Below, piece after piece: positions 19,709 to 28,013 of a DNA stretch of 64,000 nt. Source of the stretch: Parapedobacter composti (GTDB lineage: Bacteria; Bacteroidota; Bacteroidia; Sphingobacteriales; Sphingobacteriaceae); assembly GCF_900112315.1 (NCBI RefSeq), contig NZ_FOLL01000012.1, positions 87,149-151,148 of the forward strand, written 5' to 3'. Numbering within the stretch: position 1 is the first letter of the stretch; each line of letters starts with the position of its first letter. Below the pieces are notes generated by a model. That model did no database searches. It was not told the DNA's origin and saw only the letters and a program-made list of their open reading frames with translations. Made by a program: the position numbers and the translations under genes.

Positions 19709-20350
19709 ATGGCCGATTTAGCGCGTTTGGTAGACTGGACGGAAGAATTGGGCAGGCAGCTCACCCAAACGCCGCTGCTGCATTGGATAGGGGTAGGATG
19801 CGGAATCATTCAGGTGTTGCTCGCAAAAGCCAACAACGTATTGCTTTATCCTTTTGGCATTGTCAGTGTCCTGATTACCATTTATGTATTATACGACGCA
19901 GGGTTATACGCCGAAATCCTGCTCAATGCCTATTATTTGGTGATGAGCATTTACGGATGGATCTATTGGGCGCGCAAAACCGGTAATGCACCGGTGATGG
20001 CCACTTATGCTACAACGAAGGAGTGGGGCGTTACCGTCTTGATTGTGGCTATAGGTTTTCCGGTATTATACTATGCGTTGATACAATATACGGATTCAAC
20101 CGTGCCCGTATGGGACGCTTGGGTAAGTGCTACGGCATGGGCCGGCATGTGGTTATTGGCCAAGCGAAAGATTGAAAACTGGATATTGCTAAATGTCAGC
20201 AATGCCTTCGCCATACCATTGCTGGCTTATAAAGGGTTACATTTATACGCATTGTTGACCTTATTTCTGTTTGTCGTAGCTATTTTTGGCTATATTGAAT
20301 GGAAACGAATTATTAGAAACGGCAAAGACCCTTCGGCTGATCTACTATGA
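19709..20350 (+). CDS. pnuC: PnuC-family nicotinamide riboside transporter
   Basis: 213 residues with seven hydrophobic segments, the size and topology of PnuC. Recognisable family stretches are LLHWIGVGCGIIQVLLAKANNVLLYPFGI and NAYYLVMSIYGWIYWARK (the YGW-x-xW substrate-site region), and later a matching KRKIENWILLNVSNAFAIP segment. It facilitates uptake of nicotinamide riboside for NAD salvage, normally driven by phosphorylation by an NR kinase, whose gene I do not see here. No NAD riboswitch is visible upstream because the gene sits 3 nt behind mqo. It overlaps the next gene by 4 nt (ATGA). Confidence 0.88.
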   Translation: MADLARLVDWTEELGRQLTQTPLLHWIGVGCGIIQVLLAKANNVLLYPFGIVSVLITIYVLYDAGLYAEILLNAYYLVMSIYGWIYWARKTGNAPVMATYATTKEWGVTVLIVAIGFPVLYYALIQYTDSTVPVWDAWVSATAWAGMWLLAKRKIENWILLNVSNAFAIPLLAYKGLHLYALLTLFLFVVAIFGYIEWKRIIRNGKDPSADLL

Positions 20351-21405
20351 CCGTACCGCCCCATATCCAAGCCGAACTTCGGCACGAAGCTGTTAAAGCA
20401 GAAGAACTGGGCAGGCTTACCGATAAGCAGCTATCGGTTATCTACAATAATCGATGGTTCAAATTGTTCGTCCCCAAGGAGTTCGGTGGTTTAGCGTTAT
20501 CTATCCCCGAGGGTGTGCGATTGGAAGAGGAACTGGCCCGGATAGATGGTAGCTTGGGGTGGACGGTTACGCTGTGTGCAGGCGCCAATTTGTTTGCCGG
20601 CTTTTTGCCACCAGCCGTAGCGCAAACTCTATTTGGTGATCAAAAGATTTGTTTCGGGGGAAGCGGTCAGGCTGCGGGGCACGCTGAAGCGGAGGCTGGA
20701 GGTTATCGGATTACAGGAAAGTGGCGGTATGCCACGGGGGCTCCGCATTTAACCCATTTTACGGCAAACTGTGTGATAGAACGAGAAGGGAAGCCCTTAT
20801 TGGATGAACAAGGAAATACGTTGGTGAAATCCTTTTTTATGCCCAAAGCCGGTGTGCGGGTGGTTGAAGACTGGAATACGTTTGGTCTTAAGGCAACCGC
20901 CAGCCATTCCTTTGACGTGGATGGGGTATGGGTGGCCGATACCCATTCGTTTGTGATAAGGCCCGAGTATGCCGAATTTCCGGACCCGGTATACCGATAC
21001 CCGTTTTTACAGTTTGCAGAAGTAACGTTGGCCGTGAACACGTTAGGGATGGCTCGTCATTTTATGGAATGTTTCGTTGCATTGACGGAAGGAAAGCTCC
21101 AGAACAGCCATTCAGAAAAAATCAGGGGGTTATTCCAGATAGCCGGGACGCGGTTGAAGCAATCCAAGCGATTGTTCTATGACGCCCTGGAAGCTTCATG
21201 GGATGGTTTGCTCCAATACGGAACCATTCCTCAGGAACAGCTGACCGCAGTAAGTCATGCCAGTCGGTCGCTGGTTGAGGTTGCACGCCAACAAGTTGTC
21301 TTGTTATATCCATATAGCGGAATAGAAGGCGCTGCAGTTACGTCAGAAATCAACCGGAGCTTGCGGGATATATTCACGGCCAGCCAGCATAGCCTTTTCC
21401 GGTAA
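20347..21405 (+). CDS. Acyl-CoA dehydrogenase-fold flavoprotein
   Basis: 352 residues with the acyl-CoA dehydrogenase domain order: N-terminal helices (LFVPKEFGGLALSIPEGVRLEEELARIDGSLGW), a middle beta domain (GYRITGKWRYATGA, GLKATASHSFDVDGVWV), and a C-terminal four-helix bundle that is shorter and divergent. Proteins of this shape include true dehydrogenases and two-component flavin monooxygenases (HpaB/HsaA-like). The short helix bundle, the N-terminal GSLGW and the absence of an obvious catalytic Glu favour the latter group, but the substrate is unknown. It is translationally coupled to pnuC and the last gene of the mqo run. Confidence 0.75.
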   Translation: MTVPPHIQAELRHEAVKAEELGRLTDKQLSVIYNNRWFKLFVPKEFGGLALSIPEGVRLEEELARIDGSLGWTVTLCAGANLFAGFLPPAVAQTLFGDQKICFGGSGQAAGHAEAEAGGYRITGKWRYATGAPHLTHFTANCVIEREGKPLLDEQGNTLVKSFFMPKAGVRVVEDWNTFGLKATASHSFDVDGVWVADTHSFVIRPEYAEFPDPVYRYPFLQFAEVTLAVNTLGMARHFMECFVALTEGKLQNSHSEKIRGLFQIAGTRLKQSKRLFYDALEASWDGLLQYGTIPQEQLTAVSHASRSLVEVARQQVVLLYPYSGIEGAAVTSEINRSLRDIFTASQHSLFR

Positions 21406-21465
21406 TTCATGTATGCGGAAGAACCACAATTTTATGCCATCTTTGTTTCCCATGCCCATGAAGCC

Positions 21466-21473
21466 TATATTTG
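21466..21473 (+). promoter_or_regulatory. -7 box of ispE, 6 nt from the start codon
   Basis: TATATTTG matches TAnnTTTG. The ATG at 21480 begins 7 nt after the last base of the box, where transcription should start, so the mRNA is probably leaderless. Confidence 0.6.
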
Positions 21474-21479
21474 TGCATC

Positions 21480-22283
21480 ATGATTGCCTTTCCCAACGCG
21501 AAGATTAATATCGGCCTTCAGGTACTAAACCGAAGGGACGACGGGTATCACAACTTAGAAACCGTTTTTTATCCATTGAAGTTATATGATGCATTGGAAA
21601 TCGTAGAAGCCGGTAAACTGCAGTTCAGTGTCTCTGGGGTACCTATCCCCGCTGACGGCCGGGATAATCTCTGTGTCAGGGCGTATCGGCTATTGCAGGA
21701 CGTTTATGACCTGCCTCCAGTACATATTTATTTGCATAAGGTTATCCCGATAGGCGCCGGATTGGGTGGGGGATCGGCTGACGCCGCGTTCCTGCTGAAG
21801 CTGGCCAACCAGCAATTCGGCCTCCGGCTTGACGAACCGGCATTGATAAGCTATGCCCGTCAGTTGGGCGCGGATTGCCCGTTTTTCATTCGCAACACTC
21901 CCGTCTTGGCGACTGGTATTGGTGATATATTTAACCAGGTGCAGGTCGATTTGTCGCCGTACCATCTGGTTTTGGTTAAGCCGGATGTATATGTGTCTAC
22001 GGCAACGGCCTATGGTACGGTGAGTCCTGAACCCGCTAGCAAGCATCTTGCCGCTGCCATCATGCAGCCGGTGGAGACTTGGCGGGACACTATTTTCAAT
22101 GATTTCGAACCCGGCATTTTTGCGCGGTATCCAGAAATAGCTGCTATAAAGGCCCTGCTTTACGAACAGGGAGCGGTATATGCCGCCATGAGCGGCAGCG
22201 GATCGTCAGTTTATGGGTTATTCGCCGAACGTGTTGTGCTTGAAGGCTTGAATTCCTCACATCAACTTTATTATATTGATTAA
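21480..22283 (+). CDS. ispE: 4-diphosphocytidyl-2-C-methyl-D-erythritol kinase
   Basis: GHMP kinase of the MEP isoprenoid pathway that phosphorylates CDP-ME at the 2-hydroxyl. 267 residues from ATG 21480 (MIAFPNAKINIGL, the canonical N terminus with the conserved PNAKIN). The TTG at 21471 also opens the frame but lies inside the promoter box. The ATP loop PIGAGLGGGSADAAF is seen near residues 88-102 and the C-terminal GHMP glycine motif as AAMSGSGSSVYGLF. It is followed 3 nt later by a YdeI-like gene. Confidence 0.97.
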   Translation: MIAFPNAKINIGLQVLNRRDDGYHNLETVFYPLKLYDALEIVEAGKLQFSVSGVPIPADGRDNLCVRAYRLLQDVYDLPPVHIYLHKVIPIGAGLGGGSADAAFLLKLANQQFGLRLDEPALISYARQLGADCPFFIRNTPVLATGIGDIFNQVQVDLSPYHLVLVKPDVYVSTATAYGTVSPEPASKHLAAAIMQPVETWRDTIFNDFEPGIFARYPEIAAIKALLYEQGAVYAAMSGSGSSVYGLFAERVVLEGLNSSHQLYYID

Positions 22284-22286
22284 CCG

Positions 22287-22811
22287 ATGGTAAGTTTTCA
22301 GGCAATGATAGTACAATCGGAAACACCAGGCGCAGCGATGGTAGGGTGGGCATTTATCGAAGTGCCAAGATCCATTGCCGGGCAGCTGAAACCCGGTTAT
22401 CGTCAGGTATACCGTGTGCGCGGCGATATAGACGGCCACCCGTTTTCGGGTCTGACTTTGATGCCGAAAGGCGAGGGTAACTATTTCCTGGCCATTAATG
22501 GCCAGATGCGTAAGGTGTTGAGAAAAAGCGTGGGGGACACGTTGTCGCTACGGCTGGAAGAGGATACCGATTTTGTTATTGAGGTGCCGGAAGATTTGGA
22601 GATCTGCCTTCGCGACGGGGAGGAGGGGCTCTGGGAACGATTCATGGAACTGCCGAAATCACACCGTAATTACTTCTTGAATTACATCCGCGACGCCAAA
22701 ACAATAACCACCCGTGCAAAGCGGATCGCCATGACTGTGGAAGCAATGGCCTCGGGCCTTGATTTCGGAGCCATGATCAGGCTCAATAAGGCAAGGAGGC
22801 AAAATCCATGA
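22287..22811 (+). CDS. YdeI/OmpD-associated-type protein (DUF1905 + YdeI domain)
   Basis: 174 residues in two parts. The N-terminal ~90 residues (GWAFIEVPRSIAGQL to FVIEVPEDLEI) match the DUF1905 beta-barrel pattern. The C-terminal helical part (LPKSHRNYFLNYIRDAKTITTRAKRIAMTVEAMASG) is the YdeI / bacteriocin-protection motif. The family is common in soil bacteria and linked to stress or antimicrobial-peptide tolerance in some species; the mechanism is not known. It is probably co-transcribed with ispE (3-nt gap). Confidence 0.8.
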   Translation: MVSFQAMIVQSETPGAAMVGWAFIEVPRSIAGQLKPGYRQVYRVRGDIDGHPFSGLTLMPKGEGNYFLAINGQMRKVLRKSVGDTLSLRLEEDTDFVIEVPEDLEICLRDGEEGLWERFMELPKSHRNYFLNYIRDAKTITTRAKRIAMTVEAMASGLDFGAMIRLNKARRQNP

Positions 22812-22836
22812 TATGTTGACATAACAAAGCAGGTTA

Positions 22837-23286
22837 ATGATGAATACGTTAGGGGTGGGCGACAAGATTCCACTTTTCATTCTGAAAAATCAATATGGGA
22901 ACGATGTAGACATTGCAGACTACATCGGCAAGAACATACTGGTCATCTTTTTTTATCCCAAAGATGAAAGCCCCGGGTGTACCAAGCAAGTTTGCGCTAT
23001 ACGGGATAGTTTTGCGGACTATGCCGGAGCAGGAGCCCTGGTTTTCGGCATCAATTCGGGCAGTGTAGCGAGCCATCGGTCGTTTGTGGAAAAGCACCAG
23101 CTCCCTTTCATGCTGCTGAGCGACCCGGGCAACCGGGTACTGAAGGCGTTTGGGGTTAAGAATGTCCTGTTTCTTACCGGTCGGGAAACGTTCGTGGTTG
23201 GATTAGATGGCCGAATTGCCTTCCGATACCGCGCATTGCTTAATGCCATCAATCATAATGATCAAATACTTAACTTCTTAACATAG
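22837..23286 (+). CDS. bcp: Thioredoxin-dependent peroxiredoxin (BCP/PrxQ type)
   Basis: 149 residues. FYPKDESPGCTKQVCAIRDSF carries the peroxidatic Cys (PGCT) and the resolving Cys five residues later, the PrxQ arrangement. The conserved Arg is seen in the later helical region (GRETFVVGLDGRIAF). It reduces hydrogen and alkyl peroxides using thioredoxin. Two adjacent ATGs (22837 and 22840) are equivalent starts. It is convergent with xerD, and a 36-bp gap separates the two stops. Confidence 0.93.
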   Translation: MMNTLGVGDKIPLFILKNQYGNDVDIADYIGKNILVIFFYPKDESPGCTKQVCAIRDSFADYAGAGALVFGINSGSVASHRSFVEKHQLPFMLLSDPGNRVLKAFGVKNVLFLTGRETFVVGLDGRIAFRYRALLNAINHNDQILNFLT

Positions 23287-23322
23287 CGCCATAATGCACC
23301 CTTATTTAAAAGTTAGAATATG

Positions 23323-24216
23323 TTAAGCACGTGGGTGGTATTGCGTGATAACTGATTGAAGGTAATCGCGGTCGACATGGGTATAGATTTCCGTTGTAGT
23401 GATGCTTTCGTGTCCAAGCATTTCTTGAACAGCGCGGAGATCGGCTCCGCCCTCTACCAAGTGACTGGCAAAAGAATGGCGGAAGGTATGCGGACTGATT
23501 TTCTTTTTTAATCCGATTACCTTGGCGAGGTCTTTAACAATGATAAATACCATAACCCGGGTAAGCGGAGCCCCGCGCCGATTTAAAAACACGAAGTCTT
23601 CCGAACCGCGTTTGACAGGTTGGTGAATCCGCACATCGTTGAGGTAGATGCGAAGGTATTTGGCGGCATGGCTGCCGATGGGCACCAAGCGTTCCTTGCT
23701 GCCTTTACCTTCAACCTTAATGAATTCCACGTCAAGGAAAAGGTTGGAAACTTTAAGTCCCACCAATTCGCTGACCCGTAATCCGCAACCATACAATACT
23801 TCTAGCATCGCTTTATTCCGCATGCCTTCAGGGGTAGATAGATCGATGGCACCTATCAACTGATCAATCTCGGTAATATTGAGTATGTCCGGGATTTTGC
23901 GGCCGAGCCGTGGCGCTTGGATGAGCGCCGTGGGGTTTTCCAGGAGTCCATATTCCAGGCTCAGGAAAAGATAAAAGGTTTTTATGCCCGACAGGATGCG
24001 TGCCTGGCTGTAGGCTGATAAGCCGAATCCATTTATCCACGCCAGGAAATCCTGCAGGTTTGCCGGTGTAACGGCACTTGGCGACAGGTTCAACGGTTCG
24101 GCGAACTGCCGTAACTTGGCCACATCGTCAAGATATGCGTCGATGGTGTTGGCAGACATGGCCCGTTCCAGTTGAAGGTAGTGCCTGAAGCCGTTGATGG
24201 TGGTTGTCCAATCCAT
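23323..24216 (-). CDS. xerD: Tyrosine recombinase XerD (chromosome dimer resolution)
   Basis: 297 residues from the ATG at 24216 (MDWTTTINGFRHYLQLERAMSANT); the frame runs upstream to 24300, but that extension is Cys/Tyr-rich and unlike the family. An N-terminal SAM-like DNA-binding domain precedes the catalytic residues: Arg in GCGLRVSEL, Lys in VEGKGSKERLVPIG, HTFRH (His and Arg), LGHESITTTEIYTHV (His and the nucleophile Tyr). It acts with a XerC partner at dif sites during cell division. There are no mobile-element features beside it, so it is the housekeeping Xer, unlike the integrase at 56465. Confidence 0.94.
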   Translation of the reverse strand: MDWTTTINGFRHYLQLERAMSANTIDAYLDDVAKLRQFAEPLNLSPSAVTPANLQDFLAWINGFGLSAYSQARILSGIKTFYLFLSLEYGLLENPTALIQAPRLGRKIPDILNITEIDQLIGAIDLSTPEGMRNKAMLEVLYGCGLRVSELVGLKVSNLFLDVEFIKVEGKGSKERLVPIGSHAAKYLRIYLNDVRIHQPVKRGSEDFVFLNRRGAPLTRVMVFIIVKDLAKVIGLKKKISPHTFRHSFASHLVEGGADLRAVQEMLGHESITTTEIYTHVDRDYLQSVITQYHPRA

Positions 24217-24381
24217 TGTTGTCCCCGGATGAGAAAAATACCCAGCGTGATGGCAAAAGTAGCAATAATCGTTTATTTTACGGTAGTAGATACAAACCAC
24301 TTCCTTCGTGGGAAGTCTGTCCCGTGCACATTGTCAATATCCAGACCGGGGGAATACGGGTTTGGGTGCGGATTCAGTAGA

Positions 24382-24966
24382 TTAGCGCGTCAGCAACCGG
24401 GCTACATACTTTCCGATGATATCAAACTCTAAGTTGACGGTACTTCCAATGCTCACGTCTCGGATATTGGTATGTTCACGGGTGTAGGGAATGATGGCCA
24501 CGGAAAACCGATCGGCCTGCGAATCTACTACGGTAAGGCTGATGCCATTTACCGCAACGGATCCTTTTTCGACGGTGACGTTGCCATGCGATGGTTCGTA
24601 TTGGAATGTATAATGCCAGCTGCCTTGCTGGTCTTCTATATGAATGCATGTCCCGGTTTGGTCAACATGGCCCTGCACAATATGTCCATCTAAGCGTCCT
24701 CCTATCCGGGTACAGCGTTCGAGATTGACAAAATCGCCCCGTTTCAGTTTGCCCAGATTACTCTTTTGAAGTGTCTCGGCGATAGCTGTAACGGTATGCT
24801 GCCCAGGCGATAGCTCCACCACAGTGAGGCACACCCCGTTATGGGATACGCTTTGGTCGATTTTCAGCTCATCCGAAATGGGCGAGGCGATACTGATATG
24901 AAGGTTTTCCGCTTCCTTTCGGAGGTCGGAGACAGTGCCGATGGCTTCAATGATTCCGGTAAACAT
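24382..24966 (-). CDS. ribE: Riboflavin synthase, alpha chain
   Basis: Dismutates two 6,7-dimethyl-8-ribityllumazine molecules to riboflavin. 194 residues from ATG 24966, giving the invariant N terminus MFTGIIEAIG; an upstream ATG at 25011 overlaps lnt and is not preferred. Two homologous beta-barrel (lumazine-binding) halves are visible: VSHNGVCLTVVEL in the first and VAVNGISLTVVD in the second, with GHIVQGHVDQTG between. It is last in the rsmI-SHOCT-lnt-ribE run, with its own -7 box at the end of lnt. No FMN riboswitch is seen. Confidence 0.96.
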   Translation of the reverse strand: MFTGIIEAIGTVSDLRKEAENLHISIASPISDELKIDQSVSHNGVCLTVVELSPGQHTVTAIAETLQKSNLGKLKRGDFVNLERCTRIGGRLDGHIVQGHVDQTGTCIHIEDQQGSWHYTFQYEPSHGNVTVEKGSVAVNGISLTVVDSQADRFSVAIIPYTREHTNIRDVSIGSTVNLEFDIIGKYVARLLTR

Positions 24967-24998
24967 GGGATACTTGTCGTTTGCTGCGCTTTGCATCG

Positions 24999-25006
24999 CA
25001 AAGGTA
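24999..25006 (-). promoter_or_regulatory. -7 box for ribE at the lnt stop codon
   Basis: TACCTTTG on the minus strand, an exact TAnnTTTG match just beyond the lnt stop, 32 nt before the ribE ATG at 24966. Confidence 0.55.
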
Positions 25007-25010
25007 ACCA

Positions 25011-26627
25011 TTATTGCTTACGTTTCAGCGACACGAACAATAACAGCATCCCGAACAAAACACTTCCGCCGCATCCTGCATAAGCAAGGTAGTCGCCTCC
25101 CTGCACATACAACGTCATTTCCTCATTGAGGTTGATATCTTGTTTGATCGCGGCAGGCGTCCACCATGTTGTCTTTTGCACCACATCGCCCCGTTGATTG
25201 ATAAATGCTGAAATTCCGGTGTTTGCCGAGCGGGCTACCCAGCGGCGGGTTTCGATGGCCCTAAGCTTGGCGTAGGCCAGGTGCTGGTCTTTGCCAGCCG
25301 TATTGCCCCACCAGCCATCGTTCGTGATCACGGCGATGAACTGTGCTCCGTGTTTAATGTACTCGGCCACATAATTGCCCCATATTGATTCATAGCAGAT
25401 GACCGGGGCGGCTCCGATGCCGCTTTGCGAGTAAAAGACGGACGGGATATCCTGTTTACCATAACCTCCGGTAGTACCCCCGAAAGCGCTGAAGAGCGGT
25501 TTCATGAAGGACAGTGCCCCGCCGAATGGAAACTGTTCAGCCCCAGCCACCAGTTTGGATTTATGGTAAAACTGGAGTTTGGCCGAATTTTCGATAAGTA
25601 CAGCTGAGTTAAAGGCATCATAATAAATTCCGTCGTAGGCCCTGGCGGTAGGTGTTTCAGGATGGCTGTAAATGCGATGACCCTCAATACCAGACAGCAC
25701 ATTGCCATTCTTGTAAGCGTTCAAAAAGTCCTGAATGCGCAGAAAAACAGGATCGCGGTGAAATTCATCTTCGTTATAGCCGCCCTGCCGGGCGATTGCT
25801 GTTTCTGGCCAGATAAAAAATTCAGTGTTGGGCTGGCCCACTGATTCCGATAGGCGGATAAGATTCTCCGTTTGTTCCTGCGGTGTAATAAAGGTAAACT
25901 TACCGTACGGATCTACATTGGGCTGTACCACCACTATGTTCGAGGGGTTCTCATATTCTGTATATGAGGCATAGCGGTATAGTGACCATGCCGAAGGTAA
26001 CAAGGCTAATGCAGTAGCAGCACCAACCAGCTGGTACCTTTGGCGTACCGGAAAGCCATCTTTGGCAGACAGGATGCCAAGGAAAACCAAGATATTGGTC
26101 GTCCAAATCCATACTGTTCCGCCATATACCCCGGTATATTCATACCATTGCACAAGCTGGTGGGTTTCGGCAAATCCATTACCCAGTGTCATCCACGGGA
26201 AGGCGAGATCCCACGTTTGGTGCAGGTATTCATAAGCAATCCAGAAGCAAACCAAGCCGACCAGCGACCAGCCAATCGCATACCGTTTGCGCAATTGATA
26301 GTAAAGCCGGAAGGCCAGGGCCATCAATAAGGCAGCCAGCCCGAAGGGAATGAGTGAAACAAGCGCCGCCGCATATACGGGCATAACGGCGTTCATCGCA
26401 TTGAATACCCAGTAGATGGACGCCGTGTTCCACAATACGCCGGTAAGTCCCCCCAACATAAAAATACGGGCACCTTTCTTCCGCGCCGTTCCCCGCATCA
26501 CATCTTCCAGCGCCAGCAAAAGCGGGACGAAGGCAACCCATAACAAGGGCGCAGTATAAGAGATGGGCGGCCATGCCAACCACAGTAAAAAGGCACTGAA
26601 AAGTGCTAACACATAATTTTTCTTCAC
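25011..26627 (-). CDS. lnt: Apolipoprotein N-acyltransferase
   Basis: Inner-membrane enzyme adding the third acyl chain to lipoproteins. 538 residues: about seven N-terminal membrane helices (1-210), then the carbon-nitrogen hydrolase domain. Its catalytic triad can be read as Glu in WPETAIARQGG, Lys in YHKSKLVAGAEQFPF and Cys in PVICYESIWG. A last membrane helix ends the protein. It starts 2 nt after the SHOCT-protein stop, so these genes are transcribed together. Confidence 0.95.
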   Translation of the reverse strand: MKKNYVLALFSAFLLWLAWPPISYTAPLLWVAFVPLLLALEDVMRGTARKKGARIFMLGGLTGVLWNTASIYWVFNAMNAVMPVYAAALVSLIPFGLAALLMALAFRLYYQLRKRYAIGWSLVGLVCFWIAYEYLHQTWDLAFPWMTLGNGFAETHQLVQWYEYTGVYGGTVWIWTTNILVFLGILSAKDGFPVRQRYQLVGAATALALLPSAWSLYRYASYTEYENPSNIVVVQPNVDPYGKFTFITPQEQTENLIRLSESVGQPNTEFFIWPETAIARQGGYNEDEFHRDPVFLRIQDFLNAYKNGNVLSGIEGHRIYSHPETPTARAYDGIYYDAFNSAVLIENSAKLQFYHKSKLVAGAEQFPFGGALSFMKPLFSAFGGTTGGYGKQDIPSVFYSQSGIGAAPVICYESIWGNYVAEYIKHGAQFIAVITNDGWWGNTAGKDQHLAYAKLRAIETRRWVARSANTGISAFINQRGDVVQKTTWWTPAAIKQDINLNEEMTLYVQGGDYLAYAGCGGSVLFGMLLLFVSLKRKQ

Positions 26628-26629
26628 GG

Positions 26630-27232
26630 CTAAAGCTGGGATAAGAGTTCGTTCTTTTTGCTTTCGTATTCCGCTTGGGTAATCAGCTGCCGTTCGAACA
26701 GTGATTTAAGCTTTCTTAATTTCAGGGTAAGTTCGTCTTCCGGATCCCCGTGCTCCCCGATAGCTTCCCGTTGTATCAATACCGGCTCCTCTTCCGGTTG
26801 CATCGGCAGTTCTTCCTCCTCTTCGGGCTTTTCAACGATTGTTGTTTTCCTTTTTTCAAGCGCCTCGTTGGCAAACTGAAACACGCGCCGTGCTTGGGTT
26901 TTAGGGATGTAATCTACGCTCAGGTTTTCACCTTCTTCCGGAACGACGGTTACTTTTGCGCCGAAGATTTCTTCTTTGAAAGTAACCGCCTTAACAGCTT
27001 CCCAGATAAGGATTTTGAAGTCTGTGGCCAATCCGAGTTTCGTGAATTCACAGATGAACACCCGTTTATTGGTCAGCGCAATGCTGTCGGGCAGCAACGT
27101 TACGGCCGGTTTTTTCTGTACCGCAATATAAGTCACCGCTTCACCTGAGGTTAGCATGTCCTGTAATTTCAACAGCAGCTTTTCAGCTATTTTCGGATCT
27201 TGCCCGTCGCTGATATATTGATCGATTTTCAT
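26630..27232 (-). CDS. PH-like domain protein with C-terminal SHOCT domain
   Basis: 200 residues, soluble. Residues ~30-130 form an alternating strand pattern (VAVQKKPAVTLLPDSIALTNKRVFICEFTKLG to VDYIPKTQARRVFQFANEAL) that resembles bacterial PH (bPH) domains. A Glu/Pro-rich linker follows (EEEEELPMQPEEEP). The last 30 residues, LRKLKSLFERQLITQAEYESKKNELLSQL, are a classic SHOCT domain, an oligomerisation or targeting helix pair. The function is unknown; its place before lnt suggests an envelope link, but that is only inference. Confidence 0.75.
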   Translation of the reverse strand: MKIDQYISDGQDPKIAEKLLLKLQDMLTSGEAVTYIAVQKKPAVTLLPDSIALTNKRVFICEFTKLGLATDFKILIWEAVKAVTFKEEIFGAKVTVVPEEGENLSVDYIPKTQARRVFQFANEALEKRKTTIVEKPEEEEELPMQPEEEPVLIQREAIGEHGDPEDELTLKLRKLKSLFERQLITQAEYESKKNELLSQL

Positions 27233-27256
27233 GATTCACACGCTAAGATAACAAGT

Positions 27257-27922
27257 TTATCCCAAACCCTGTACGGATATTACAAATTCCCCCTTCACGG
27301 GGTTCGACCCGAAATGCGTTATTAAGGAAGCCAACGAGCCGCGTATGGTCTCCTCATATAGCTTGCTGAGTTCCCGCGAAACCGATGCCTGTCTATCAGC
27401 GCCGAATATTTCCGCGAATTCCTGCAGCGTTTTAAGCAAGCGGTGGGGAGATTCATAGAATACCATTGTTCGGCTTTCCGTCGCTAAGGTTTTTAACCGG
27501 GTTTGCCGGCCCTTTTTTACAGGCAGAAACCCTTCGAAGCAAAACCGGTCGCATGGCAAGCCCGACGTTACCAGTGCCGGCACGAACGCTGTTGCTCCCG
27601 GCAGGCACTGTACCGCAATCCCTTGCTTGATGGCTTCACGCACCAGGAGGAATCCCGGGTCGGATATCCCCGGCGTGCCAGCATCGGTAATCAACGCTAC
27701 ATGTTGGCCTTCCGCTAAGAAACGGATGATTTCATTGACGGCCTTATGTTCATTATGCTGATGGTGAGCAAATGCCTTTTTTTCTATACCGAAGTGCCTA
27801 AGCAGAGGCGCACTGGTGCGGGTATCTTCAGCAAGGATGACGTCCGCTTCTTTGAGTATCCGGATAGCGCGGAGCGTCATGTCTTCAAGGTTGCCTATCG
27901 GCGTTGGAACAAGGTAAAGCAT
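27257..27922 (-). CDS. rsmI: 16S rRNA (cytidine1402-2'-O)-methyltransferase
   Basis: SAM-dependent ribose methylation of C1402 in the ribosomal P site. 221 residues, the shorter form usual in Bacteroidota, lacking the C-terminal extension of E. coli RsmI. It is a tetrapyrrole-methylase-fold protein. Landmarks: YLVPTPIGNLEDMTLRAIRILKEADVILAEDTRTS, ALITDAGTPGISDPG, LPGATAFVPALVTSGLP and VFYESPHRL. It is divergent from serS and heads the minus-strand run toward ribE. Confidence 0.95.
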   Translation of the reverse strand: MLYLVPTPIGNLEDMTLRAIRILKEADVILAEDTRTSAPLLRHFGIEKKAFAHHQHNEHKAVNEIIRFLAEGQHVALITDAGTPGISDPGFLLVREAIKQGIAVQCLPGATAFVPALVTSGLPCDRFCFEGFLPVKKGRQTRLKTLATESRTMVFYESPHRLLKTLQEFAEIFGADRQASVSRELSKLYEETIRGSLASLITHFGSNPVKGEFVISVQGLG

Positions 27923-27983
27923 GGTGGAGGTATTCGTTTGTAAAGTTGTATAGCAGTCATTCGCATATCTTGAATCACATTAC

Positions 27984-27991
27984 TATCTTTG
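27984..27991 (+). promoter_or_regulatory. -7 box of serS
   Basis: TATCTTTG, an exact TAnnTTTG match, 22 nt before the ATG at 28014. Confidence 0.6.
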
Positions 27992-28013
27992 CCGACACAA
28001 AATAAGCGAAAAT

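Noticed and set aside
23323..24216. xerD as part of a mobile element
   Set aside because: The sequence is the housekeeping Xer type, with core genes on both sides and no tRNA or repeats.
24216..24382. Riboswitch near ribE or pnuC
   Set aside because: No FMN or NAD-type conserved core or hairpin set was seen upstream of either gene.
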